A stretch of DNA of 64,000 nt, from NCBI RefSeq assembly GCF_003355155.1, contig NZ_CP031320.1:5013367-5077366 (forward strand), written 5' to 3'. Made by a program: the position numbers and the translations under genes. Under the pieces are notes generated by a model. The model was not told the origin of the DNA. It saw only the letters and a program-made list of their open reading frames with translations, and made no database searches. Positions within the stretch are counted from its first letter, which is position 1. Every line of letters begins with the position of its first letter. Shown piece after piece: positions 9,475 through 18,624 of this stretch. The stretch is from Streptomyces armeniacus. GTDB lineage: Bacteria > Actinomycetota > Actinomycetes > Streptomycetales > Streptomycetaceae.

Positions 9475-9827
9475 GTCCGCGCCGACCGCCGACGCGATCC
9501 CGCGCCGCCGGAACCCCGGCGGCACCGCCGCGCCCGCGAGCTGCACCAGCGCGACGGAGCGCAGGTCGTCCTCGCCGTCCGCGGCGCGCACGGTGACACC
9601 GTCCGGCGCGGGCGGCGTACGCAGGTCCGCCGCCGCGAGCGCCATCAGCGGCAGCCGCACGTCGACGGTGAAGCCCGCCTCGGCCAGCACCGCGTCGACG
9701 TACGGGGCCGGGCTGACGTACTCCAGCCGCGGCATACGCGCCCGCGCGGTGAACGCGGCCACCAGCTCCGCCACTTCGGATGGTGCGGGCCGCGCGCCCT
9801 CGCCGGGGACGGCGTAGTTGCGGAAGG
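9475..9827 (-). pseudogene. GNAT acetyltransferase relic with internal deletion
   Basis: On the minus strand the translation FRNYAVPGEG...PRLEYVSPAPYVDAVLAEAGFTV...RLPLMALA matches the N-terminal half of a streptomycete GNAT acetyltransferase. It then jumps from VALVQLAG straight to PPGFRRRGIASAV, the acetyl-CoA-binding segment. Around 60-70 residues that normally lie between are missing, and the C-terminal third is replaced by unrelated sequence. No good start codon precedes FRNYAVP. I therefore call it a decayed gene. It may still be read as part of a longer frame up to 10212, but that extension has no protein-like features. Confidence 0.65.
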
Positions 9828-9869
9828 GAACCGAGGAAGGACTTCGGGCCCGGCCGCCGGCCCGTACGG

Positions 9870-10360
9870 GCCACGGCGAACCGGCGCACGCGCGCGCCCT
9901 TACGCGGCAGGGTGCGCGACGGCCGGGAGTTCGGCCGGGAACAAAGTCACAGCCCTTCAGGCAGAGGCGTACGGACACGCGGCCCGCGTGCCGTACGGCC
10001 CGCGCTACGCCCCGACTTGGCGCACCGCACGGGAGTTGCGGCGGGTGCACCGCGGGGCCACGGCGGGTGCGCGGTGCGCCGGCGGTCCGGCTAGCGTTGC
10101 GGCGACCCTGGGTGCCGGTCCCCGCACGCGTGGTTTCCCGGTCCGCGTGCAAGCGTTTGCGTCCCTGGCCCGAATTCGTGGCATAGGCTGATGTCGGCCG
10201 GTTCTCGGCCATTTCGGCGTGCTTCGCCGCCCGTGGAGGCCGAATCGCCTGTTGACGGCCACTATCGGACCCGTGTCAGGTAGCCGGTGGGTGTCCCGCG
10301 TCTGACCACCGGGATGATGGAGCGGGACAGCACAGCGGATCGAACGGGAGACGGCGGCGC
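9870..10360. other. intergenic region without recognised gene
   Basis: About 490 bp between the GNAT relic and the GT87/PAP2 gene. I see no protein-like reading frame on either strand. Around 10150-10195 there is a lower-GC patch with TTGCGT and CATAGGCT about 20 nt apart, which could be a promoter for the downstream gene, but the spacing is poor. Confidence 0.4.
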
Positions 10361-12544
10361 GTGACGGCGGATACGTCAGGGGAACGGGCGGACAGGAACG
10401 CCACGGGGGTGCCACGGCCAGGCAGTCTCGCGGAGCAGCTGGGCTCGCGCGGGGGCATGGCGCTCATCGGGCTGTGGCTGCTCGCGGGCGCGCTGGCCGT
10501 ACGGCAGGCCGCCGCCGTGCTGCGGCAGCCCTCCGACGAGCGGCTGACCGATCTGCTCGGCTGGATCGGCGACAACGGCGTCCTGCGCGTGCGCGGTTCT
10601 TTCTACGACGGGGCGCACCCGTTCACCGGCACGCCCTTCGCGGGTCTCGTGCTGAAGCCGCTCACGCGGGCCGCCGAGCAGGGCCTCGGCGTGGCGTGGA
10701 CGTTCGGCACGCTGCTGCTCGTCGCGGCCGTCGGCGTGGTCGCGGCACGCGCGCTGCCCGGCCCGGTGTCGCGGCGCACGGCGCTGTTCGCCGTGCCGGT
10801 GGCACTCAGCCTGCTGACCGTGTCCGTGCCCGTACGCAGCACCTTCACCCTCGGCCAGACCAGCATCCTGCCCGTGCTGCTTGTCCTGCTGGGCTGGCTC
10901 CTGCGCGGTGAGGAGCGGCGGATCGGCGGCGTGCTGATCGGCCTGGCCGCCGCGCTGCAGCCGGCGGTGCTGCTGTTCGTGCCGCTGCTGTGGTTCACCG
11001 GGCGGCGGGCCGCCGCGGTCGGCGCGGGCGCCACGTTCGCGGCCTGCACGGCCGCCGCGTGGCTGGCGGTGCCGGGCGACTCGTGGACGTACTGGGTGCA
11101 CCACCTCGCGGGCGCCGGCCTCGGCGACCCGTCCGACGGGCTCGCCAACCAGTCCCTGCACGGCGCCCTCCTCCGGCTCGGTCTCAGCGGCCCCCTCGAA
11201 CTCGCCCTGCTCGCCGTCCTCGCCGTCGCCGTCTCCTGGTTCGCGCTGCGCCGCGCCGTGCGCTACACGCTGGACGGCCAGCCGCTGCTCGCCGCCGCGC
11301 TCGCCGGCTGCGCCGTCGTCGCCGTGTCGCCGACGGCCTGGCAGCACCAGCAGCTGTGGATCCTGCTCGCCGTCGTCGGCCGGGTCGGGCGGCGTACGGG
11401 CGACCGGCTGATGTGGCCCGTCGCCGTAGTCCTGGTGATGTCGCTGGAGAGCGGCGCGCTCGTGCCCAACATGCCCGGCCTGAAGCTGCTCGCCGACAAC
11501 GCGCCGCTGGCCGCCGCGGTGCTCGCGGCGTGTGTCATCCCGTTCCTGTCCCGTACGGCGGAGAGCTGGGCGAAGCCGGAGCCGTCCGGCCCGTTCAGCC
11601 GCCCGAACCTGCTCCTGGAACTGCTGCTGATCCGCGTCGGGTACTGGGCCTACTCGTACGTACGCGGCCACGCGGACCAGGGCGTCGCCACCGCCGAGGG
11701 GCACGGCAGCCAGATCCTCGACTGGGAGCGGGTGCTGCGGCTCGACTGGGAGTACGGGCTCAACCAGTTCACCGTCCGGCACCCCTGGCTCGAGGACTTC
11801 TGCAACTTCTACTACACGACATTCCACTTCCTGGTGCCGATCGCGCTGCTCGCGCTGCTCTACATCCGGCGCCCGCCGGGCTACCGCAAGGCGCGTACGG
11901 CGCTGAGCTTCGCCACGCTGCTCGGGCTCGTCGGCTTCTGGTTCTACCCGCTCGCGCCGCCCCGGCTGATGCCCGGCCTCGGCTACATCGACACGGCACA
12001 CGGCCCGCAGGACCTCAACGACCCGGACTTCGGCGCCCTGACGGAGCTGTCCAACCAGTACGCGGCGATGCCGTCGCTGCACGTGGGCTGGTCGCTGTGG
12101 TGCGCCATCGTGATCGTGCGGATGACCCCGAACGTGTGGCTGCGGGCGCTGGGTGTGCTCTATCCGCTGCTGACCACGTTCGTGGTGATGGCCACCGCCA
12201 ACCACTATCTGCTGGACGCGGTGGGCGGCGTCCTGGTGATCATGGCGGGCTTCGGGCTGCAACGGCTCCTGTCGCGGTATCTGCCGGGGCCGGGGGCCGC
12301 GGCGGAGGCGGAAGCGGAGACCGCCGCGCCGGATGCCGTTCCGGACGCCGGACCCGGACCCGGGCCCGGACCCGGGCCCGGGCCCGTAGCCGATGCCGTA
12401 CGGGACAAGGCCGCGGCCACGGTGCCGAAGCAGTCGGGGGAGCCGGGCGCGGAGCGCGCCCGGCCGGAGCCGTCCGCCGGACCGGACGAACCAGACGAAC
12501 CGGAGCCGTCCGGAGAGCCGGCGGCCCCGGCCCGGCACACCTAG
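10361..12544 (+). CDS. bifunctional glycosyltransferase 87 / PAP2 phosphatase membrane protein
   Basis: 727-residue polytopic membrane protein with two parts. Residues about 25-400 are a GT87 (DUF2029) polyprenyl-phosphate-mannose-type glycosyltransferase with about ten helices. Residues about 410-640 are a PAP2-type phosphatase with SxxH motif MPSLHVGWS (about 568-576) and a third motif around NHYLLDAVGG (612-621). The C-terminal 90 residues are a low-complexity Pro/Gly/Ala/Glu tail, including a (GP)n run encoded by a tandem repeat at about 12350-12390. GTG start at 10361. The fusion suggests assembly of a lipid-linked or cell-envelope glycan and recycling of the lipid phosphate. It stands alone, so the substrate is unknown. 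Confidence 0.85.
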   Translation: MTADTSGERADRNATGVPRPGSLAEQLGSRGGMALIGLWLLAGALAVRQAAAVLRQPSDERLTDLLGWIGDNGVLRVRGSFYDGAHPFTGTPFAGLVLKPLTRAAEQGLGVAWTFGTLLLVAAVGVVAARALPGPVSRRTALFAVPVALSLLTVSVPVRSTFTLGQTSILPVLLVLLGWLLRGEERRIGGVLIGLAAALQPAVLLFVPLLWFTGRRAAAVGAGATFAACTAAAWLAVPGDSWTYWVHHLAGAGLGDPSDGLANQSLHGALLRLGLSGPLELALLAVLAVAVSWFALRRAVRYTLDGQPLLAAALAGCAVVAVSPTAWQHQQLWILLAVVGRVGRRTGDRLMWPVAVVLVMSLESGALVPNMPGLKLLADNAPLAAAVLAACVIPFLSRTAESWAKPEPSGPFSRPNLLLELLLIRVGYWAYSYVRGHADQGVATAEGHGSQILDWERVLRLDWEYGLNQFTVRHPWLEDFCNFYYTTFHFLVPIALLALLYIRRPPGYRKARTALSFATLLGLVGFWFYPLAPPRLMPGLGYIDTAHGPQDLNDPDFGALTELSNQYAAMPSLHVGWSLWCAIVIVRMTPNVWLRALGVLYPLLTTFVVMATANHYLLDAVGGVLVIMAGFGLQRLLSRYLPGPGAAAEAEAETAAPDAVPDAGPGPGPGPGPGPVADAVRDKAAATVPKQSGEPGAERARPEPSAGPDEPDEPEPSGEPAAPARHT

Positions 12545-12574
12545 CGGCGGCCGGGAACCGGGACCGTACGCCCC

Positions 12575-14044
12575 CTACTGGCCCGGCATGAACGCCATGC
12601 CCTCCGTCGCGTTCACGATGGTGCCGTCCGGGCCGAAGAAGACCCGCACCTCGTAGAGCCCGTCCATCCCGCTCAGGAACTCGGGCATGCCGTGGTGCAT
12701 GACGTCCATGCCGAAGTGCTCGAAGTACGACGTCGCGACCGTACGCATCGTCTCCGCCCTGGTCCCGGCCGGCACCAGCCCGTTCAGCCAGCTGGCGCCG
12801 GCGCGTATGTCCTGCGTGGCCGCGCCCGGGTCGGTGCCGGGCGCGGGCAGCCGGTCGTCGGTGACCAGCAGGAACTGGTTGCCCAGCGAGGTGAACACGC
12901 CGCCGGCCACGTTCGCCGCCGTACGCGCCAGCAGGACGGCCGCCGACTCCGGCTTCGCGTACGGGGCCAGGCCGAGCCGTGCGCCGTCCAGTTCGGGCAC
13001 CGCCGCGTCCGCCGGCAGCCCGGCCTCCGCGCGGAAGCGGGCGCGTACGTCCTCGGTGCCAGGCGCCCACTCGAACCAGCCCTCCGCCAGGTCGTACCGG
13101 CCCAGCGCCCGCGTACGCAGCCCGCCACCCGGGAACCGGAGCAGCCCCGCCCCGGCGTCCCACTGCGGCATGGCGCCCACGAAGCCGAGCTCCTCGCCCG
13201 CGTACTCGATCATGCCGCCGGTGCCGCGTACCGACAGCGCCATGTGGCGCGCGGCCACCCGCAGCAGCGCCGCGGGGAACATGCCCTCGTCCGGCGCCGG
13301 CTGCGGCAACGCCGGCCGCCCCAGGGCCTGTTCGGGCACGCCGCCGTCCGCGGGCGGGCCGCCGTGCGGGCCCGTCACCGACACCCCGGTGACCGTACGG
13401 CCGCCGGTCACGTTCGCGGTGACGCCGCCGCCGTCCGGCAGCGTGGCCGACACCCGCCCCGGCCCGTACTGGGGCTCCATGCCGTGCCGCGCGCACCAGC
13501 CCTTCACGGCCTTCAGCTGCGGGACCTCGAGCTGCGCCACGACCTGGAGGTACTGCTCCAGCCGCCCGGCGCGCGGCGCGGCCGCCGGGACGGCGGGGTC
13601 GTCGGTGATCAGGAACACCGGCTCCTGCTGGTGGTTGCGGGTCACGAGGCAGCCGCGGGCGTCCAGCAGCCCCAGGCACATCGTGAGCAGCAGGTTGGCG
13701 GCGATCCTCGGGTCGGGGAAGCCGCTCAGGTCCAGCACGGGCCCGGCGAGTTCCCCGACGCCCTCGCGTGTGCCCAGCTCGCGCAGTTCCGCGGAGCGCG
13801 CCGCACCCGGCGTGTCCGACACGCGCCCGTCCGCCCACGCCCAGTGCCACGCGCCCGCGTTGTCCAGCGCGCCGATCTGGTGGGCGCGGAGGCTGATGCC
13901 GGAGCGTTCGGCCTTGGGCGTGTTCAGGTCGTAGGCGGTGGAGTCCAGCGGCACCAACTGGTCGAAGAGGTCCAGCTGTTCCAGGGACCAGAGCAGCCGG
14001 GGGCCCGCCAGGGTGAGCAGGGCATCGCTGAATTGAGCGTTCAT
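12575..14044 (-). CDS. DUF6882 protein with internally duplicated domain, last gene of B12 operon
   Basis: 489-residue cytoplasmic-looking protein of the DUF6882 type, function unknown. It contains two related halves. The first has WHWAWADG (about 66-73) and later FLITDD; the second has GWFEWAPG and FLLVTDD, both followed by sequence of similar length. This points to a tandem duplication. The ATG at 14044 overlaps the stop of the ECF S-component gene by ATGA, so translation is probably coupled. The protein is thus expressed with a transporter operon under a cobalamin riboswitch. It has no signal peptide or membrane segment. No catalytic motif is recognisable. Confidence 0.75.
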   Translation of the reverse strand: MNAQFSDALLTLAGPRLLWSLEQLDLFDQLVPLDSTAYDLNTPKAERSGISLRAHQIGALDNAGAWHWAWADGRVSDTPGAARSAELRELGTREGVGELAGPVLDLSGFPDPRIAANLLLTMCLGLLDARGCLVTRNHQQEPVFLITDDPAVPAAAPRAGRLEQYLQVVAQLEVPQLKAVKGWCARHGMEPQYGPGRVSATLPDGGGVTANVTGGRTVTGVSVTGPHGGPPADGGVPEQALGRPALPQPAPDEGMFPAALLRVAARHMALSVRGTGGMIEYAGEELGFVGAMPQWDAGAGLLRFPGGGLRTRALGRYDLAEGWFEWAPGTEDVRARFRAEAGLPADAAVPELDGARLGLAPYAKPESAAVLLARTAANVAGGVFTSLGNQFLLVTDDRLPAPGTDPGAATQDIRAGASWLNGLVPAGTRAETMRTVATSYFEHFGMDVMHHGMPEFLSGMDGLYEVRVFFGPDGTIVNATEGMAFMPGQ

Positions 14045-14973
14045 CGTGCAGTCCTTGAGATCGATTGCGGGGAATCGGTTTCAAGGACCCCGGGAGGGCC
14101 GCCGCGGTTCCCGCTCTGCTCCCGGCCGCCGGGCGCGGTGAAGGACACCGGTGCGTCGAAGGCCGCGCGGCGCGTCGCCCGGCGGAGGGCCTTGAGGACC
14201 GTACTGCCGAGGGTCAGCGTGAGAACGACCGTGAGCACCGCGCGCGGCAGGTCCCAGCCGAGTGAGGTGGCGAGGACGTAGGCGAGGAAGCGGGAGAGAT
14301 TCTCGCCGAGCGGATCACCGGGCACGAAGGAGATGCCGGAGCCGAGACCGGCGATGTACGTCCAGCCCTGCAGGTTCATCACCGTGCCGTAGAGGACGGA
14401 GGCGACGGCGCCGTAGCCGGCGAGCAGCAGCAGCTCGCGCCGCCCGCGCAGGGTGTCCGGGCGGGGCAGTAGCCCCGCGCCCATCGTCACCCAGCCCATG
14501 GACAGCATCTGGAACGGCATCCACGGTCCCACCCCGCCCGTGAGCAGCGCCGAGGCCAGCATCGACACCGCGCCCAGCACGAAGCCGAAGCCCGGCCCGA
14601 GCACCCGCCCGGACAGCACCATCAGGAAGAACATCGGCTCCAGGCCGGCGGTGCCCGCGCCCAGCGGCCGGAGTGCCGCGCCCGCCGCCGCGAGTACGCC
14701 GATCATCGCGATGGCCTTCGCGTCCATCCCGGTGTCCGCGATCGTCGCGACCACCACCGCGAGCAGCAGCGGCAGCAGCCCGGCGAACAGCCACGGCGCG
14801 TCACGGGAGTGCGCCAGCCCGGAGGCCGAGTCGGCCAGCAGCGGCCAGCCGAACGCGGCCACGCCCACCGCGGAGACCAGCGCGAGCGCCGCCACGGAGC
14901 GGGGCCCGAGGCGTACGGGCCGCACCTGCCGCACCGGGCGGGCGGCGGCGGGGGTCTCGCCGCGCGTGCTCAC
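14041..14973 (-). CDS. ECF transporter S component (predicted corrinoid-specific)
   Basis: About 310-residue membrane protein. GTG at 14973 overlaps the stop of the upstream ATPase gene (GTGA). After a basic N-terminal tail there are six hydrophobic segments. AGLEPMFFLMVLSGRVLGPGFGFVLGA and GGVGPWMPFQMLSMGW are typical of actinobacterial ECF S components of the cobalamin-linked group. Its position after EcfT and the fused EcfA ATPase, in an operon headed by a cobalamin riboswitch, makes vitamin B12 or a corrinoid precursor the likely substrate (inference). The C-terminal 40 residues are soluble. Confidence 0.82.
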   Translation of the reverse strand: MSTRGETPAAARPVRQVRPVRLGPRSVAALALVSAVGVAAFGWPLLADSASGLAHSRDAPWLFAGLLPLLLAVVVATIADTGMDAKAIAMIGVLAAAGAALRPLGAGTAGLEPMFFLMVLSGRVLGPGFGFVLGAVSMLASALLTGGVGPWMPFQMLSMGWVTMGAGLLPRPDTLRGRRELLLLAGYGAVASVLYGTVMNLQGWTYIAGLGSGISFVPGDPLGENLSRFLAYVLATSLGWDLPRAVLTVVLTLTLGSTVLKALRRATRRAAFDAPVSFTAPGGREQSGNRGGPPGVLETDSPQSISRTAR

Positions 14974-16691
14974 TCCCGCACCTCCTCGGCGTGCTTGAGT
15001 GCCGCCCGTACCTGCGGCACCGTCAGCCAGGGGCCGGGCGCCAGGATCTTGGCGACCTGCGGGGCGAACGCCGGGGAGGCCGTGACGACCTCGGGGGTAC
15101 GGCCGTCCGCCACGATGTCGCCCTCGGCCAGGATGACGACGCGGTGGGCGAGTTCGGCGGCGAGCTCCACGTCGTGCGTGGCGAGGACGATCGCGTGCCC
15201 GTCCGCGGCCAGTTCGCGGAGTACGCGGATCAGCCGCGCCTTCGCGGCGTAGTCCAGGCCGCGGGTCGGCTCGTCCAGGAGCAGCAGCGGGGGTGCGGCG
15301 GTCAGGATCACCGCAAGGGCCAGCGCCAGCCGCTGGCCCTCGGACAGGTCGCGCGGGTGCGTCGCGTCCGGTACGTCCGGCAGCAGCCGGGTGACCAGCG
15401 CGCGGCAACTGCCCGGCGGGGCGCCCGCGTCCGCGTCGGCCGCCGCGCACTCCGCGGCCACGGTGTCCGCGTACAGCAGGTCGCGCGGCTCCTGCGGGAC
15501 CAGCCCGACGTGGTGCAGCAGCTCGGCGGGCGGGGTGCGGTGCGGTACGACGGTCCGCGGCGGTGCGCCCGAGGGCGCGGGCGGGTTGCGGCGGGTGAGG
15601 CGCGCCAGCAGGCCCGTACGGGGCGCCGGTGCGGCGGCGCGGGCCGCCGGGCCCAGCCGTACGGAGCCGGAGGCCGGTTCGTGCATGCCGGTCAGCGTGC
15701 CCAGCAGCGTGGACTTGCCCGCGCCGTTGCGGCCCATCAGCGCCACCGCCTCGCCCGGACCGACCCGCAGGTCCAGGCCGCGCAGCACGTCGGTGCGGCC
15801 GCGGCGTACGGTCAGCCCCCGCAGCTCCGCCGCCGCGGGCCCGTCCGCGGTGTCCGCACGGTCCGGTTCCGGCGGCGCCGCCAGGCGGTCCCGCAGCGGT
15901 CCCGCGAGGCGGCGGGCGTCCCGTACGGACAGGGGGAGCGGCGACCAGCCGGCGAGCGCGCCGAGTTCGGCCACGGGCGGCCGCACCGGGGAGACCGGCA
16001 TGACGTCCTGCGGTGTGCCGAGCACCGGAGGCGTACCGGGCGCGGGCAGGAGCAGGACGCGGTCGGCGTACTGCACGACGCGCTCCAGCCGGTGCTCGGC
16101 CATCAGCACGGTCGTACCGAGGTCGTGCACCAGGCGCTGCAGCACCGCCAGCACCTCTTCGGCGGCGCCCGGGTCGAGCGCGGACGTCGGCTCGTCCAGC
16201 ACCAGGACGCGCGGGTGCACGGCGAGGACCGAGCCGATGGCCACGCGCTGCTGCTGGCCGCCGGAGAGCGTGGCGAGCGGCCGGTCGCGGAGCGCGGCGA
16301 GGCCGAGCAGGTCGAGTGTCTCCTCGACACGGCGGCGCATCACGTCGGGAGCGAGGCCGACGGACTCCATGCCGTAGGCGAGTTCGTCCTCGACGGTGTC
16401 GGTGACGAAGTGCGCGAGCGGGTCCTGGCCGACGCTGCCGACGACGTCGGCGAGTTCGCGCGGCTTGTGCGTACGGGTGTCGCGGCCGTCCACGGTGACC
16501 CTGCCGTGCAGGGTGCCGCCGGTGAAGTGCGGTACGAGCCCGGACACCGCGCCGAGCAGTGTCGACTTGCCGACTCCGGACGGGCCGACCAGCAGGCAGA
16601 GTTCGCCCTCGGGCACGGTCAGGTCCACTCCGTGCAGGGCGGGCGCCGGCGCGTCCTGGTAGGTCACGGAGACCTGCTCGAAGCGGATCAC
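14970..16691 (-). CDS. fused double ABC ATPase (EcfA-EcfA')
   Basis: 573-residue protein with two complete ABC ATPase domains in one chain. Domain 1 (about 1-235) has Walker A GPSGVGKST, signature LSGGQQQR and Walker B VLVLDEPTSALD. Domain 2 (about 280-560) has GRNGAGKST, the variant signature LSEGQRLALA and LLLLDEPTRGLD. This is the energising unit of an energy-coupling-factor transporter, with the two ATPases fused rather than separate. GTG at 16691 overlaps the EcfT stop (GTGA). It partners the EcfT and S component encoded on either side. Confidence 0.93.
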   Translation of the reverse strand: MIRFEQVSVTYQDAPAPALHGVDLTVPEGELCLLVGPSGVGKSTLLGAVSGLVPHFTGGTLHGRVTVDGRDTRTHKPRELADVVGSVGQDPLAHFVTDTVEDELAYGMESVGLAPDVMRRRVEETLDLLGLAALRDRPLATLSGGQQQRVAIGSVLAVHPRVLVLDEPTSALDPGAAEEVLAVLQRLVHDLGTTVLMAEHRLERVVQYADRVLLLPAPGTPPVLGTPQDVMPVSPVRPPVAELGALAGWSPLPLSVRDARRLAGPLRDRLAAPPEPDRADTADGPAAAELRGLTVRRGRTDVLRGLDLRVGPGEAVALMGRNGAGKSTLLGTLTGMHEPASGSVRLGPAARAAAPAPRTGLLARLTRRNPPAPSGAPPRTVVPHRTPPAELLHHVGLVPQEPRDLLYADTVAAECAAADADAGAPPGSCRALVTRLLPDVPDATHPRDLSEGQRLALALAVILTAAPPLLLLDEPTRGLDYAAKARLIRVLRELAADGHAIVLATHDVELAAELAHRVVILAEGDIVADGRTPEVVTASPAFAPQVAKILAPGPWLTVPQVRAALKHAEEVRE

Positions 16692-17866
16692 GGTGTCTCC
16701 TCGTCACGGTCGGCGGAGTGGCGTGCGGTGGGCGGCACCGGGGCGACGAACGCCGGCAGCAGCCCGAGCAGCACCGCCGCCGCGGGCCACAGCGGGAGTT
16801 CGGGCGCGGCCAGCGGCACGGCGGGCGGCTGGAGCGCCGCGGGCCACCGCCCGTCGGCCCAGACCAGCACCGCCGCCACGGCCGCCCCCGAACCGGCCGT
16901 CAGCCAGGCGCGCGGGCCCCAGCGGTCCGGCCGGTACCGGCTGCGTACGCTGCGCCGCCCGCCCAGCCGCAGCCCGGCCAGCGCGGCGGCCAGTCCGGCG
17001 AGCAGCAGCGGCGGCCCGTACGCGGCACCGCGCGCCGCCAGCAGCGCGTACGTGCCCGTGCAGACGCCCAGCAGCCCGCCGAGCACGAGCCCCGAGGTGG
17101 CGTGCCGTACGCCCGCGGGCACCTGTGCCGTACGCCCGTACCCGCGCGCGTCCATCGCCGCCGCCACCGCCACGGACCGCTCCAGCGCGCCCTCCAGGAC
17201 CGGCAGGCCGACCTGGAGCAGCGCCTTGACGCCGCGGTCCGCGCGGCCGCGCAGACGGCGGGCGGAACGGAGCCGCTGCACGTCGGCGACGAGGTTCGGC
17301 GCGAACGTCATCGCCACGACGACGGCGACGCCCGCCTCGTACAGCGCGCCCGGCAGCGACTTGAGCAGCCGGGCCGGGCTGGCGAGGGCGTTGGCGGCGC
17401 CGACGCAGATGAGGAGCGTGGCGAGCCGCAGCCCGTCGTACGCGGCGAACAGCATGCCCTCGGCGGTCACCCGGCCGCCGATGCGCACGCCCTGCGCCCA
17501 GTCCGGCAGCGGCACTTCGGGAAGCGTGACGAGGACGTGCGTGCCGGGGATGGGCGAGCCGAGGAAGAACGCGAACACCAGCCGGATCAGCAGCACCAGC
17601 AGTCCCAGCTTCAGGAACGCGACGTACGAGCGGGCCCACGGCGCGTCCGTACGGCGTGCCGCCACGACGTAGCCCGCGACCGCGATCAGCAGGGCGAGCA
17701 GCAGCGGGTTGGTGGTGCGGGTCGCGGCGGCGGCGAGGCCGAGTGCCCAGAGCCACCAGGCGCCGGCGTGCAGCGCGTTGCCGCGCGCCGCCTCGGGGGC
17801 GCGCAGCCGCGACGGGCGGCGCGGTCGCGACTGGCCGCGCGGTCGGCGCGGTCCGCGCGCGGTCAT
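16688..17866 (-). CDS. ECF transporter transmembrane component EcfT (CbiQ family)
   Basis: About 392-residue CbiQ/EcfT-type membrane protein. ATG at 17866 overlaps the preceding gene's stop (ATGA). It has an N-terminal basic region, helices at about 35-70 and a long loop. EcfT signature-like segments in the cytoplasmic coupling region include VQRLRSARRLRGRA and AAAMDARGYGRT; the Ala-Arg-Gly pattern contacts the ATPases. Two further hydrophobic segments at the C-terminus are an extension compared with minimal EcfT (about 260 residues). It belongs to the six-gene operon behind the cobalamin riboswitch. Confidence 0.9.
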   Translation of the reverse strand: MTARGPRRPRGQSRPRRPSRLRAPEAARGNALHAGAWWLWALGLAAAATRTTNPLLLALLIAVAGYVVAARRTDAPWARSYVAFLKLGLLVLLIRLVFAFFLGSPIPGTHVLVTLPEVPLPDWAQGVRIGGRVTAEGMLFAAYDGLRLATLLICVGAANALASPARLLKSLPGALYEAGVAVVVAMTFAPNLVADVQRLRSARRLRGRADRGVKALLQVGLPVLEGALERSVAVAAAMDARGYGRTAQVPAGVRHATSGLVLGGLLGVCTGTYALLAARGAAYGPPLLLAGLAAALAGLRLGGRRSVRSRYRPDRWGPRAWLTAGSGAAVAAVLVWADGRWPAALQPPAVPLAAPELPLWPAAAVLLGLLPAFVAPVPPTARHSADRDEETP

Positions 17867-18624
17867 CCGCGGCGGCGGCGGGTCTGCCAGAACGCTGCCG
17901 CCCCGAGGACGAGGACCGCGCCGGCACCGGCGGCGATGCCGAGACCGGCCGGCATGCCGCCGTCGGCGTCGCCCTCCGCCGCGTCCTCGCGGCCGGACTC
18001 CGCGCCGCCGTCCGAACCGCCCTTCCGCTTGCCCGAGATCTGCTCGCCGCAGCCCGACTCGGGGTAGCCCGCGATGGCGCACAGCAGCGCGTCGGAGTTG
18101 TAGCGCAGCGGCTTCGCCTCGGCGGCGAGCGCGTCGCCCGCGCTGCCGTCCTCGCCGATACGGGCGCAGGCCGTACGGGACTTGGGCGGCGTCTCGCCCG
18201 CGGGCGCGTCGGCGGCCGTACCGAAGTCGACGACCAGCGCGACGCGTTTGCTGCCCGGCTCCGGCTCCGTGTCCGCGCAGATGGTGCCGAACCCGGCCGC
18301 GCCGCGCGGCTTGGTGGCCTCGGCGGAGTCCTCGCTGACGGCGAAGCGGAAGCCGAGCACGGAGCCGTCGTCGGGGCGCAGGAAGGACGGGCCCTGCGAG
18401 GCGTACGCCCACGCGCCGTCCTTGCGCTCCCAGAACGACCAGTAGCGGTAGCCGGATTCGGCCTGCGCGGCGGCCGTCCGTACGCCAGCGGCTTCCGCCC
18501 GTACGCCCGCCGTGTCCCGTACGCCCGCCGCGTCCGCCGCAGGCGCGGGCGGCGCCACGGCGAGCAGCGCGGCCAGTGCCGCGAGCAGCGCCGGTACGGC
18601 CCCGCGGGCCATGCCCCTCGTCAC
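17863..18624 (-). CDS. SCO2322-family exported, membrane-anchored protein
   Basis: 253-residue protein of the SCO2322 family, uncharacterised. The start is GTG at 18624, overlapping the upstream stop (GTGA); ATG at 18612 is an in-frame alternative. An N-terminal signal peptide is followed by an extracellular domain beginning with GYRYWSFWERKDGAWAYAS. The domain carries several cysteines (ICAD, ACARI, LLCAIAGYPESGC), then a Gly/Asp-rich linker and a C-terminal transmembrane helix with an Arg-rich tail. It likely sits on the outer face of the membrane beside the ECF transporter. By position it could help capture or deliver corrinoid (inference). Confidence 0.8.
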   Translation of the reverse strand: MTRGMARGAVPALLAALAALLAVAPPAPAADAAGVRDTAGVRAEAAGVRTAAAQAESGYRYWSFWERKDGAWAYASQGPSFLRPDDGSVLGFRFAVSEDSAEATKPRGAAGFGTICADTEPEPGSKRVALVVDFGTAADAPAGETPPKSRTACARIGEDGSAGDALAAEAKPLRYNSDALLCAIAGYPESGCGEQISGKRKGGSDGGAESGREDAAEGDADGGMPAGLGIAAGAGAVLVLGAAAFWQTRRRRG

